A DNA stretch of 64,000 nucleotides. It comes from Salvia splendens. Its lineage: Eukaryota; Streptophyta; Magnoliopsida; Lamiales; Lamiaceae. Shown one piece after another: positions 45,320 through 56,784 of this stretch. Both the position numbers and the translations under genes were made by a program. The notes under the pieces are model-generated. The model had not been told where the DNA came from. It was given only the letters and a program-made list of their open reading frames with translations, and ran no database searches. Numbering within the stretch: position 1 is the first letter of the stretch; the number at the start of each line of letters is the position of its first letter. The DNA lies in the NCBI RefSeq assembly GCF_004379255.2, contig NC_056051.1, positions 5,482,062 to 5,546,061 of the forward strand, in the 5' to 3' direction.

Positions 45320-46535
45320 GAGCATCCGCAACGGTGGCGACGGTCGCCACCGCCGTCCGCGCCGCTGCAGCGAGCAGCTGACGTGGCGGCACGGGATTGG
45401 GCAACGGCATAGCCGTTGCCTTCAATTATTTTTTTTACTTAAAAATCGGTATTTAATTGTAAATAATGATAAAAAATAAAAAAAAATATTTTCCAAATCC
45501 AAAAAATATGGCCGTTTTTTTCCCGTTTTTTCTGAATTTTTTTGAATTTTTTTTATTTTTTCCCCCAAAATCATCTATAAATACACACATTCATTATCCA
45601 TTTATCACATCAAATCATCTCTCATTCATAATTCTCATACAAACTATCAACACATTCATCCCTCACTCAAAACCTCAAATGGATTTCACCCATATTATGG
45701 CGGAAGAGGAGCGCGAAGAACAAGAATACTACGAACAACATCGTGCCGCTTACGAAGCATATGTCGCGGCGAATACCCCCGCTCCTCATCCTCAATGAAC
45801 TAGATCAAATCGCCGCTACATCCATCGTGACCGGGAGGGAGCCCACGAAAGGCTCGTTGCTGACTACTTTGCCGACCAGCCGCGGTTTCCGGCAGATTAT
45901 TTTAGGCGCCGTTTTCGCATGTCAAAGCGCTTGTTCATGCGAATTGTCAACACATTGTCCGCACGTGTTGACGGTCCCGGCTCGGCTGTGGTACGTGAAT
46001 AATATCGCCGACATCATGTTCACGTGTATTATCTTACACAACATGATTATAGCCGACGAAGAGCCGAGGGCGGCTAGCTTCTACGACGAGGATGAAGCCG
46101 GAAGCTCAACAGCGAGGTCTCCCCCACGCCGAGGTGAGCATACGACGGTTGGGCAGAGGATTAAGACAAGGCACACAATGCGCGATACCCGAACCCACAT
46201 TCAGTTACAAGAAGACCTAATCAACCACATGTGGGCGAAATTCGGCAACGAGTAGTGTTTTTTTGATTTTTAGTATTTTAATTGTGTAATTTTTAATTTT
46301 TAGGATTTTAATTATGTCGTTTTTATTTTATTTGTCATTTGTAATTTTATTTAGGTTTTTTTAAGGAATTTTATTATTATGAAAATGTTATTGTTTAATT
46401 GAATTTTAAATTAATTGTGCTCGTCCTTGCTGAAGAGCACAGCTGTGGGTGTTGTGCTCTTGCCAGAGAGCAGGCAGAAAAAGTGGGGCCGGGCCCACAA
46501 CCGTGCCGCTGGCAAGAGCACGGTTGTGGATGCTC
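45320..46535 (+). mobile_element. PIF/Harbinger element H2 with deleted transposase
   Basis: This 1216-bp element has ends GAGCATCCGCAACGGTGG and CACGGTTGTGGATGCTC, with TAA target duplications at 45317-45319 and 46536-46538. It contains the two ends of a HARBI1/ALP1-like transposase gene without the catalytic middle. Confidence 0.85.
45679..46255 (+). pseudogene. Harbinger transposase, internally deleted
   Basis: The start MDFTHIMAEEEREEQEYYEQ is acidic. A frame change follows near 45798. The next frame reads NRRYIHRDREGAHERLVADY, then FRRRFRMSKRLFMRIVNTLS, the conserved N-terminal region of plant Harbinger transposases. At about 45980 the sequence jumps to the C-terminal segment: MFTCIILHNMIIADEE, later HIQLQEDLINHMWAKFG, stop at 46253-46255. 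Most of the DDE core between these is gone, so it cannot be an active transposase. Confidence 0.8.
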
Positions 46536-46739
46536 TAAGATCAGCTCCACATATTGAGAAACAGTCTATTGCTTCTTAACCCATATAGGTCTACTTACAA
46601 AATACAAAAACATAACGTGAACTTAGGTCAACTATTTATCAATTGAAAAGCAAAAGTTAGCCAAATGAGCCCAAAAATATCGCCGCTAAATAAGCCAGAT
46701 AGATTTTATTTCATTATAATGTAATGATGATTAGCCTTA

Positions 46740-47446
46740 GGGCATCCGCAGTGGTGCGGATGTCCCGGCGGACATCCCAAAAACACCTCCTGCCACGTCA
46801 TACGGACTTCCCACTGCGGATGCCATGTCATACAGACATCCCACTGCACAGTGGCGGACATCCCGACGAACTTTCCACATTAATAAAAATTCACAAATTC
46901 ACAAATTAAACAATTTACGGACTTAAACAATTTATGGAATTAAAAATTCGACGCAAATACGGAGATCTTACAACCACTTTATTAAAAAAAGATACATAAT
47001 TATAAAAAAACCGTACATAGTAATTATAAAAAATTGCATAGATAAAAAAACCGCCGGCTCACTCCTCGGATTCCCCAGATTCCCCACCGCTAGTATCCTC
47101 CTCGTCGCCGCCACTGCCGACTGTGACTGTGGCGAGCGAGGGAATCGCTATCGTGATGCTCCATTGTTCTTCGAAAGAAAAGTATTTTAGAGAGAGATAC
47201 TCGTTAATACAAGTGGTGCGAATGAAATGAAGTGCAACGATACGTATTTATAGAATTAAAAAAAAAATTAATGCAATAATCGGGACGTCCGCGCTGACGT
47301 CCGTGAGAGACAACGCAATGGCGGACGTCGCGACGGACATCAGCGGAAGGCCGCGGAACTGCGGTGTCCGCAGCGGATGTCCGTATCCGTGTCACATGCA
47401 CACAATGGCGGACGTTCCGCCGGGTCGGCCGCCACTGCGGATGCTC
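46740..47446. mobile_element. Harbinger-type non-autonomous element H3
   Basis: This 707-bp element has ends GGGCATCCGCAGTGGTGCGG and GGCCGCCACTGCGGATGCTC, with TTA target duplications at 46737-46739 and 47447-47449. Subterminal sequence (GAATGAAATGAAGTGCAACGA at 47219-47239) is shared with the element at 57820-58387. A Ser/Glu-rich codon remnant on the minus strand near 47060-47120 may derive from ORF1. Confidence 0.8.
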
Positions 47447-47449
47447 TTA

Positions 47450-49342
47450 TTGAATTAATTTTAGCATGGATGAAAGTGCTGTAATGTCACAAAATGAGAT
47501 ACTACTATATTTTCAACGCACCTGTCAATCTTGAAGTTATAAATGGTGAAACATATATAGATTAAAAATCTCGAAGTTGATGGGAAATAACATTAACTTT
47601 TGAAGAATTTTTTAAGTGTGAAACAAAGCTTTTAAGGTTAAGATTATACCTTATTATTATACCTTATTAAGTGGTTAAAAAACAATAAGGAATGCTGGGA
47701 ACGTTATATGAATCAAGTCCTAATCGTGGTAAAAAGGAGCTGAAACTTATTCACCTATTGCATAGGAGTTTTTTTATTTGTTTAATACTATTTCTATCCA
47801 CAACCAATATATAATAATCTTATTAATCCATTTTTGTTGGTCTACAATTTTTTTTCCATTTTCTTTCTTCTATTTATCTACCTATAACTAATAATACTCT
47901 ACTCTTTTTTTTCTCTTTTAAAACTAGTCCAATTTTATCTCAAAGCTTGTCTAGTCCACTACCAAAACTATTGTTAGTGGACGGAGGTAGTAATTCTCTA
48001 TCTTGTTTTGACGAATTAAAAAGGTGCAAAATATCGAATGAATTTTGGAGTAATGTATAGAGTGGAATTTTGTACAAAGGTAAAGACTTGCTTGTTGTAG
48101 TGAACAAGGGGTAAAGATCCTGGATTAACTAGATTAAGTATCACCTTACCATTTATTCCTTTTATCAATATATCTCCAAAATGAAGTAAACAATGAAAAG
48201 CCTTCATTTTCCAAGTAGCGATGATCACCGCGGGCCCACACTGTAGCGAATTGTTTTAATTCTCTTCTCCAACGTGGTTTTTAATTCTATGTTCACACAA
48301 CACACCAAGAAATGAATGCAAAATGACTTCGCTGCCCTTGTGAATGAACTCACCCCCAAATCCCAAAAATGAAAAATCATTGGCATCAAGCGGAAGCATT
48401 CTTTCTCTCTCTATGCTCTCGCCGATGCACACTAGCCTCAAAGGTATCTGTAGTTGCTGCTCAAATCTTCCGGTGGTGAGATTTGTAGGGATCTGAGAGA
48501 ATGGCCTTCTTCCACGTCTGCAACGCTATGTAGGCATCACAGAGGTGAGGGTTTTTTAAGACAACCAACGGATCGACGGTGACCGCCTCTGTCACCGAAC
48601 TCATGTAAGTAATAGACCAGCTACCGCTTCGTGATGTAGGCGGACTTGAGCGTCGTTGAGCGGACCGCCATTGCTGCCGATGTGAGCCGTGGAAGCATCA
48701 ACCATTCAGCGGAGGAGCAGGAGGAGAAGAAAAGAGCTAGCAGCAGCAGCGCGACACCACTCCACGAAATGCAAACAATTTTTTTGCTTCATCTCACACC
48801 AGATTAGCCAGACATGGCTCTATTTGGCAGTGAAGCACCAATTTCCAATCAAGGCGACCGTTGTTGTCGTCGTTGATCCGAGCTACGACAAGAGATCGCA
48901 AACGAACTTACTATCTAGTTCTTGATTTGTATGCTACAACTTGGTGGAGTAAAGAATTCAATCTCGCCCTTACTCCGAAACACTTCAAATTGCAGCGTTT
49001 TAGCCGAATTGGAGGAATGGGGAGAGAGAGTAAGAAATCTAAAATTCTTCAGGGAGGCGTCTGTATTTTTTCATTTGGTGCGGCGCTCCAGAAGATGTAA
49101 GGATATGGCTTGGAATATTGAAAATATGTGGGGTTTATTTCATCTTTTTGGCATTGAGAGAGTGACCCCAATTTTAATAGTGGAACTTATTTTTGTTATA
49201 CCGAATGCATACAATTATGTCCATACAAGTGGGCCATACCAGTTTCAATTTCATTTCTTTAATTTCGGAGTAAGACAAAGCGAACACGCAGTAAGAAACT
49301 GGCTATAGCTTCTTGACTTAGGACAACATATATATACAAAAA
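47450..49342. other. Unassigned region, possibly an old gene fragment
   Basis: I see no domain I can name. 48256-48441 holds a 61-codon minus-strand frame (MRLVCIGESIERERM). 48689-48925 holds a plus-strand frame beginning MEASTIQRRSRRR. Positions 48480-48900 are richer in G/C than the surroundings, and GAGGTGAGGG near 48541 could be a splice donor. Positions 47764-47990 end with TTAGTGGACGGAGGTAGTA, possibly one end of a degraded Stowaway. The stretch could be a remnant of a host gene or of an uncharacterised transposon. Confidence 0.3.
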
Positions 49343-49535
49343 TGTTAAGATTGGTGGGAGAAGTTTTTTTTATTGAATGAATAATATGTTTCAAAGACTA
49401 CATATTTATAGGCTAGGTATTCTACATATATGGTAAACCTAAATTTACAATAATTGCTCTCTCTAATTTAGGCAAAATATATTCCCATATCAATCACATA
49501 ATATTCTATCGATATTATGTGATCTCATTCTAACA
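49343..49535 (-). repeat. Element E 3' LTR
   Basis: The 193-bp LTR carries TACATATTTATAGGCTAGG, the likely TATA region, and ends CTAACA next to the polypurine tract. Confidence 0.85.
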
Positions 49536-49547
49536 CTCCCCCTCAAG

Positions 49548-51927
49548 CTAAGTGATGGGATTCCCAATGCTTAGCTTGCCTAGTACTTCTCGAAATGACT
49601 TCGAATTCACTGCCTTCGTCAAGATATCTGCCAGTTGATCTTCGGACTTGACATAAGGCATTTCCACCACCTTTGCTTCGAGATTCTCCTTTATGAAGTG
49701 CCTATCTACTTCCACGTGCTTTTTTCTATCATGTTGTACCGGGTTTTCAGAGATACTGATAGCCGCCTTGTTGTCACAAAATAATCTAAAAAGAAGGGCG
49801 GACCGGAGATCCAACTCGGTCATAAGTCTCCGCAGCCATAACATCTCTGTCAGTCCACTCTTGATTCCCCGGAACTCTGCCTCTGCACTAGACAGTGCTA
49901 CTACCTTTTGCTTTTTACTTCTTCTTGTCACAAGGTTACCTCCTACAAAGGTAAAGTATCCGGCAGTAGACCTTCGATCATTCGAATTCCCTGCCCAATC
50001 TGCATCAGTGAAACCGTGTATCTCCATGTGACCATGCTTCTCGAACACAAGTCCATGCTCGGCTGTTCCCTTCAGGTATCTGACAATTCTTAACACAGCT
50101 TCCCAATGCTCCTCTTGTGGTGAGTGCATAAACTGACTCACTACTCCAACCGCATATGCAATGTCTGGTCGTGTATGGGAGAGGTAGATGAGCTTACCGA
50201 CTAGCCTCTGATATCTCCCCCTATCGGTCAATTTCGCGCCTTCCTTCATCTGCAATCCATGATTTTGTAACATAGGAGTATATGCTGGTTTGCAATCAAT
50301 CATTCGTTTCTCGGCCAACAAGTCAAGTATATACTTCCTCTGATTTATGAAGATCCCTTTCTTTGACCTTAGCACCTCTATCCCCAAGAAGTACTTAAGG
50401 AGACCAAAATCCTTCATCTCAAACCCATGGAATAAGTTCTTCCTTAGTTCGGCTATCTCCTCCTCATCATTTCCAGTAATGATCATGTCGTCTACATATA
50501 TAATCAGACATGTGATCTTCCCCCTCTTTTCTTGATAAACAAAGTATGATCTGAATTACTCTGTTCGTACTCGTACTTCTTCATCACTTCTGTAAATCTC
50601 CCAAACCATGCTCGCGGTGACTGCTTCAACCCGTACAGTGTCTTCTTGAGCTGGCACACTTCCCCATCAAAACAATCTTCGGTGAACCCAGGTGGTGGTT
50701 CCATGAATACTAGCTTTGGTAACTCTCCGTGCATGAATGCATTCGTCACATCGAACTGGTGGAGCGGCCAATCCTTATTAGCAGCAATCGAAAACAACAC
50801 CCGCATGGTATTAATCTTAGCCACCGGGGAGAATGTTTCAGCATAGTCCACACCATACGTCTGGGTGTATCCCTTCGCCACGAGTCGTGCCTTGTATCTC
50901 TCTATTGACCCATCTGGTCTTCTTTCTATCGTGAATACTCATCTGCACCCGACAGTTCTAGCTCCTTCAGGTAACTTGCTTTTAACCCACGTACTATTCT
51001 TCATTAGGGCTTTCATTTCAGTAAGCATTGCTTCCCTTCACTTCTTATGCTTCATTGCCTCCTCAGCTGTTTGAGGGATCTCTTCTTCTTCTTCGTACAG
51101 TGCAGCCTCAAATGCTCGAGCCATTTTAGTCAGATTTCCTTGTACGAAGTTCGCCACCCCATAACGACTTTTCTTCCCTATCTTTTTAGAGGAATATCTT
51201 TTGGCCGGGATCCCTCTTGTACTTCGTAAAGGAAGCGCGTATCTCCCGGTGTCTCCTTCCACGATGTTATCCTCCCCTTGGGGTTCTGTATCAACCGGGT
51301 CAGTATTAACTGGATTCTCAACAACATTCGGTTCAGGAATTACCTAGGATATCGTCGGAATAGGATCGCTTGGGGGCGGATGAGACGGTTCCTGTGGTGA
51401 GACTTGCTCGGTGGCAGTGACCTCCACCGGATCTGTTGAATCCCAACTTGAGGAGCTTGGCAATGGCACAACCCAACTTAGATAGTCCTCGGAATTATTC
51501 GGACCACTCTCCCCCTGACTACTAAGGTGGGTATGATAAAAAAATTCGATTTCCAGGAAATTGCAGTTCATGGTGGTGGTGATTTTTCGAGTGGAAGGGT
51601 CATAGCATCTGTAACCTTTTTGGTTCACCCCATACCCCACAAAGACACATTTGGTTGCACAAGTTGATATTTTGGCTCGTTTATGTTTTGAGATATGAGT
51701 GTAGACAGTACAACAGAAGACCTTTGGATGAAGGTTTAGGTATTCAGGTATTTTGACTTGTTTGGAGAGGGTATCAAGAGGGGTTTTCATGTGTAGTGTT
51801 TTAGTTGGGAGGCGATTGATCAGGTAAATAGATGTAGCAACTGCTTCTGGCCAAAAAAATGTAGGGACTTTGGATTCAATCATTAGGGCTCGGGTCATCT
51901 CTAGAATTGTTCGATTCTTCCGTTCAG
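49548..51927 (-). pseudogene. Element E integrase C-terminus, reverse transcriptase and RNase H
   Basis: From 51898 down, the integrase tail reads MTRALMIESKVPTFFWPEAV and continues through CVFVGYGVNQKGYRCYDPST. A TAG near 51343 interrupts the linker. A TGA at 50939-50941 replaces Trp in the reverse transcriptase motif GCRWVF. The N-terminal reverse transcriptase frame (50881-50504) has AKGYTQTYGVDYAETFSPVA and GLKQSPRAWFGRF. A frameshift near 50500 leads to the final frame, which contains YVDDMIITG at its start, then TRPDIAYAVG, and RNase H with GYFTFVGGNLVTRRSKKQ and ADILTKAV, ending at 49548. Confidence 0.85.
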
Positions 51928-51932
51928 CTACC

Positions 51933-52273
51933 TGTTAAGGGTTTTTCTCCCTCAACCAGCCGGCAACCGCAGTTGAAAGCAGAAAATTAATCTTCGGCGC
52001 CCGTGATCGGGTCGGTGGCACGAGGTGATCGACTGTGCGCGGGAATTCGTTCCCGTCAGGCAGTTCGTCGCCTAGGTTTTCAATCGTCAACGATATGTTG
52101 GGCAATAATATTTTCATTCATATGATTAAATCGATTACATTCTTCCCTATTTATAATACTAAACCCTAACTTACCGAACAAGAAAATAATATATGAAAAG
52201 ATACTATGAATCAAAAGATAACTAAATAAAAGATATGGAAGATAATGGGAAGATATGGCAATGGCTCGTATCA
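51933..52273 (-). repeat. Composite C, first LTR
   Basis: The 341-bp LTR starts TGTTAAGGGTTTTTCTCCC and ends GGCTCGTATCA on the plus strand. It is followed by ACTAT, of which ACT matches the usual start of the internal region. Confidence 0.8.
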
Positions 52274-52278
52274 ACTAT

Positions 52279-52620
52279 TGTTAAGGGCTTTTCTCCCTCA
52301 ACCAGTTGGCAACCGCAGTTGACAGCAGAAAATTAATCTCCGGCGCCCGTGATCGGGTCGGCGGCACGAGGTGATCGACTGTGCGCGGGAATTCGTTCCC
52401 GTTGGGCAGTTCGTCGCCTAGGTTTTCAATTGTCAACGATATGTTGGGCAAATAATATTTTCATTCATATGATTAAAACGATTACATTCTTCCCTATTTA
52501 TAATACTAAACCCTAACTTACCGAACAAGAAAATAATATATGAAAAGATACTATGAATCAAAAGATAACTAAATAAAAGATATGGAAGATAATGGGAAGA
52601 TATGGCAATGTCTCGTATCA
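52279..52620 (-). repeat. Composite C, second LTR
   Basis: The 342-bp LTR starts TGTTAAGGGCTTTTCTCCC and ends TGTCTCGTATCA. The polypurine tract (CCATGGGGGAGT on the minus strand) is directly inside. Confidence 0.82.
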
Positions 52621-52625
52621 ACTCC

Positions 52626-54644
52626 CCCATGGTTAAAATCCACCTTGTCCTCAAGGTGGAAACCACGAAGCAACGAAGAGCTGAAAGAAGAAGCTTTGGC
52701 GACTTATCTCCTCCGGGATCAAATGTAAATGTGCACGGACGTTGTTTCAATCTCCAATGACCTACTATTGCATATTTGATGTAAACCTCCTCAAGGAGCA
52801 TCCTCATGATCATAACCTGAAATGGTTTGTTATCAAGTTCCTCCATCCTCTTCACACCCATACGAGAGTATATGGACTTGTCTTTCAACCCATTAACAGT
52901 ATCTTCGCGAGCATCCTGTAGCTCATCTTTATACCGATTATGGAGCTTCTCTGGTATTGAAGGAGACACGAGGGACCATGTATCCGCGTTCACTCCTTTC
53001 ACAGATGTCTTTGGAAGACAACCATCGAAATCAAATATTGCAATTTTACTTGAATCATGAAGACCACCATCGGCATCAATTTTATCTACCTCTATAGCTC
53101 GTACTTCTTCATCTACTCCGTTCTTATCACAAAGCAAGGCAGTCGACTGATTCGTTACACCAGCCACATCTAAATTAGATGCACCATGATCACCCACTCC
53201 GTCCACCTCTATTTTTAATCTAGAGTCCATTAAAAATGAACTTCCCAGATTGTCACTATGCTCCTCCAACACCTCATCTTCGTCCGCATAACATAGGAGA
53301 CGTTGTTTAGACACGTGCCCCATTACCCATTTTTTGGGGCAATGCCAACACAATCCCAGACGGGAACGCTCCGCCTTCTCCGCTTGAGAAACCCGAATTA
53401 AAGGGGGGTGCTGCTGCTCCGGAGCCCATCCTAAACTCCCCTGTGTCGGCCCTGTACCAGGTGCAGACTGAGTCGGAGGGTGGTTGCTGGAGGTCACCGT
53501 TGTGCCACGGTTGTCCTTGTTCTGCCAAGGGCGACGAGTAGCAGCTAAAGGCTGAGGCTGAGGAGCCCTGTCTGCTTGGGAGTTAGCAAATTCCAACGTG
53601 AGAGCCATTAATGCGGCTAGGGACGACGGGCGATGAAGCTTCAGCCGCTCCTGCCAATCTGGTTTAAGACCTGCCACAAATAAAGTGAAGAGGTCCGATT
53701 CGGAGACTCCCTTAACCCAGTTTAGATATTTTTGGAATGTGTCATGGTACTCCTCCACCGTTTCTGTTTGTGTGAGCTTGGCGATCAGGCCGTAATAATT
53801 CTTGAAACTCTGCCTATCAAAACGGTGTCGCACATCTTCCAAAAATTCTTGCCACGTGACGAAGTCATTATTTGCACAATAATTAAACACCTACTCCGAA
53901 GCCGGGGGGTCAAATAACATCACCGCAGAGTGTAATCGATGTGCCTCGGGCATCATCAAGTGATCAAAATAGTAATGAACCCTGGACACCCACTTCGTCG
54001 CATCCGATCCATCGAAACGGGGTGCCTGCATCTTCACCCGCTCCGTTTTGTCGTACCCAGACGCGTGTGATTGGAATCGCTGGGGGGATCCCAACAAGGA
54101 GTTGGTATGTCAAATTGCTGCTCAAAACCTCCCTCTCTGCCTCGGTTATTTAGAGTACCCGGCGGATTCCAGCCACCACCAGCATGGCCTCGCCCGTCAC
54201 AGCGACCACGATCCATCACTGGGCCCTCGCGATACAACTGGTTAGGGTTTCGTGTCTGAAACCCTCTCTCCCCTGGATTTTGCCTGCGAAAACCCTCGTC
54301 CACCGAATCATCGCCATCATCAAACCCTAAGGGCGGTTCCACATCGCGAGCGATCGCGGGTTCAATATAATCAAACCGTCGATCTGCCTCATCCCTCCAA
54401 GCTTTAAACTTGTCAAATTTCTCCATCAAGCGAGCCAGTTTGTGGCCAGCCGAATCATCGGGACGTGTCTCGTCCACGGGTCCACGGGTCTACTCTCGAA
54501 TTCCCTGTCCTCAAACTGCGGGCGTTGGTAATTGGTAGAATCGCGGTGAAAAACAGGCTGTTGTCGATGCGAAAATCCGTTCGGAAAAGTATCAGGGCGA
54601 TAAGCACCCCAGAGCGCCTTTCTGTTGTTGTTAAAGCGTTTCAT
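52626..54644 (-). pseudogene. Element C gag-like gene with capsid domain
   Basis: The start at 54644 reads MKRFNNNRKALWGAY. A frameshift near 54475 leads to a frame with a Glu/Arg-rich segment (KLARLMEKFDKFKAWRDEAD), GWNPPGT and PCWDPPSDS. Another shift near 54040 leads to the capsid frame: KMQAPRFDGSDATKWVSRVH, a TAG at 53891-53893, then NDFVTWQEFLEDVRHRFDRQ and ETVEEYHDTFQKYLNWVKG, a Ty3/gypsy retrotransposon gag domain. The zinc-knuckle region reads LGLCWHCPKKWVMGHVSKQR, with Ser replacing the second-half Cys. The rest is acidic. No pol is present. Among the four family members only this one keeps a full capsid region. Confidence 0.75.
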
Positions 54645-54670
54645 GAGTTACTCTCAATGAAAGCACCAGT

Positions 54671-55012
54671 TGTTAAGGGCTTTTCTTCCTCAACCAGCCG
54701 GCAACCGCAGTTGACAACAGAAAATTAATCTCTGGCGCCCGTGATCGGGTCGGCGGCACGAGGTGATCGACTATGTGCGGGAATTCGTTCCCGTCGGGCA
54801 GTTCGTCGCCTAGGTTTTCAATTGTCAACGATATGTTGGGCAAATAATATTTTCATTCATATGATTAAAACGATTACATTCTTCCCTATTTATAATACTA
54901 AACCCTAACTTACCGAACAAGAAAATAATATATGAAAAGATACTATGAATCAAAAGATAACTAAATAAAAGACATGGAAGATAATGGGAAGATATGGCAA
55001 TGTCTCGTATCA
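54671..55012 (-). repeat. Composite C, third LTR (5' LTR)
   Basis: The 342-bp LTR is next to the primer site at about 54654-54670. It is followed by the CTACC target duplication. Confidence 0.82.
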
Positions 55013-55016
55013 CTAC

Positions 55017-55500
55017 CCCATTTTGTTCGGATGTATATGCACAAGAGGTTTGATGGATCACGCCTTTGTTTTGACAAAATTTGGTCATAGTACTGTTCAC
55101 AAATTCCCTCCCATTATCTGACCTAAGGGTTTGGATAATGGTATGAAATTGTGTTTGGACAAGTTTAAAGAACGAGGCAAATCTATCAAAATCCATGTCT
55201 TTCTAGTGCAATCATCAACAAAAAACACAAAATATCTAAAACCATTCCCACCAATAGTGGATGCTGGACCCCAAATATCAGATTGTACTAAAGAAAACAT
55301 GGATTTCACACTAGTATTTGTAGGTTTAAAAGACTGTCTATGGCTCTTGGCCAAAACACAAGTTTCACATGAAAAATTAGACGGAATCGAAAGGTTCGGG
55401 TAAATCAATTTAAAGTAACCAGGAGAAGGGTATCCTAGTCTTCGGTGCCAGAGCTAAGTTTCCTGTTGTGTGGATCCGAGAGCCAGCATTGCACTGCCAT
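55017..55500 (-). pseudogene. Element E gag-pre-integrase and integrase N-terminal part
   Basis: The frame at 55408-55097 reads YPNLSIPSNFSCETCVLAKS, then SLVQSDIWGPASTIGG and FVFFVDDCTRKTW, a copia integrase core start. A shift near 55150 leads to LRSDNGREFVNSTMTKF and CAYTSEQNGV, where composite C interrupts the catalytic-Glu motif. The LWHRRLGYPSPG-type start lies near 55420-55460 in another frame. Confidence 0.8.
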
Positions 55501-55506
55501 GTTGAG

Positions 55507-56480
55507 CTATCTCGTCCACATAATAGAGCCCCCGTTTCTCAGTGCCACGCCCAAGAATCCTCCTCGTCCCCAATCTTTTGAAGCAAGTTTCCCACGTATG
55601 CTTCTGATTTCCACAGTGGGAACACCATAATTTTGAGGTGTCGGGCGCTGATTTCCCAATCGGTTGGTGGCGGAGGAGCGCGGTGGTGCGCCGCGGTTCG
55701 GTGGTCGCTGATTCTGGGCAACTGAGCTCCGTCCGATTGCTACGAATCCGTGTCCGGTTTCACCCCCAAATGACGAATCGACATTGCTGCCGTTGGCTTC
55801 TTCAATGGGTGACGGCGATGCCGGTGGCATGATTCGACGTCGAGCCGCCTCCGTCTTCACCCATCCGTAGGCTGCCTCCACTGATGGGGTCGGTTCCTCC
55901 TTCAAGATGTCCCTTCGAATTGAATCGTACTCCTGATTCAACCCGATCAGAAATTTGATCAATCGTTTCTCATTCGAATGTGTTCGAAATTGATCGATTC
56001 CCTTTTCACAGCAACTAATCGGCTGCTTCTGGCTTCTGTTGATGTTGATCCATAGTCCGTGGATCCTCCGGTAATAAGTCTCCAGATCGAGGTTTCCCTG
56101 TTTGATGTTTATTGCCTTCTCTTCCAGGTCGTAGATGAGGTACTTGTCGGCCTTGTTCTCGAATGTCACTGCAAGGCTGTTCCACAGCGCCTTGGCTGTC
56201 ACTGCAAAATCTGCTACGATATCGTTCTCGATGTTGTCGACGATCCATGAGAACACCACTAGATCATTCTCTTCCCACTCTTCGAACCCCTCACTTCCTA
56301 GTTCTGGGGGTCATTTCGGATATACGAATAGGCTCCTCGGCCTCCTATCTTCACTTTGATCAGCCTTGACCAAAGGGGGTAATTTTTCCCATTCAGTTTG
56401 AATGCTACTGTGACGCTTTTGCTGTTTCCCAGACTCACGGTCTGCTCCGGATTATCTTTTGTGTCTTCTGTATCTGACAT
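55507..56480 (-). pseudogene. Element E gag
   Basis: The start at 56480 reads MSDTEDTKDNPEQ, then VTVAFKLNGKNYPLWSRLIK, the copia gag_3 signature. A stop and frame change occur near 56300. The frame at 56259-55507 continues as UBN2-type gag (AKALWNSLAVTFENKADKYL, then LIKFLIGLNQEYDSIRRDIL). The zinc knuckle CSHCGNQKHTWETC is present near 55570-55615 but in another frame. Protease should follow but is absent, which suggests an internal deletion. Confidence 0.8.
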
Positions 56481-56582
56481 ATTTTGGTGTAGGTTTTTGG
56501 GCTGGACAAAGGGTCGAGATTTGGTATTCTTTTGGTTATGATGAAACTTTTCTGAGCCAAGGTCGTTCCTGCTATGATACCA

Positions 56583-56779
56583 TGTTAAGATTGGTGGGAG
56601 AAGTTTTCCTTTCGTATTCAATGAATAATATGTTATAGAGACTACATATTTATAGGCTAGGTATTCTACATATATGGTAAACCTAAATTTACAATAATTG
56701 CTCTCTCTAATTTAGGCAAAATAAATTCCCATATCAATCACATAATATTCTCCCGATATTATGCGATCTCATTCTAACA
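56583..56779 (-). repeat. Element E 5' LTR
   Basis: The 197-bp LTR is the partner of 49343-49535. The primer site starts at 56582 on the minus strand. Confidence 0.85.
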
Positions 56780-56784
56780 AAAAA

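Larger units (their letters stand above)
51933..55012 (-). mobile_element. WDPP-family composite C: three LTRs, one internal region
   Basis: The order on the plus strand is LTR (51933-52273), five bases ACTAT, LTR (52279-52620), internal region, LTR (54671-55012). The target duplication CTACC occurs only at the outer ends (51928-51932 and 55013-55017). Internal region and primer site (TGGTGCTTTCATTGAGAG on the minus strand) match elements A and B. The composite sits inside the integrase gene of element E, between the codons of the NGVAERK motif. A tandem array with one collapsed internal region is the simplest reading. Confidence 0.85.
49343..56779 (-). mobile_element. Small Ty1/copia element E (Ale/Retrofit-like)
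   Basis: LTRs of about 195 bp lie at 49343-49535 and 56583-56779 (TGTTAAGATTGG to CATTCTAACA), with AAAAA target duplications at 49338-49342 and 56780-56784. The primer site on the minus strand reads TGGTATCATAGCAGG, close to initiator-Met. The polypurine tract is TTGAGGGGGAG on the minus strand. Minus 3085 bp of nested DNA (51928-55012), the element is about 4.35 kb, which is short because protease is missing. Short LTRs, gag of the UBN2 type and YVDDMIITG suggest the Ale/Retrofit lineage. Confidence 0.88.
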
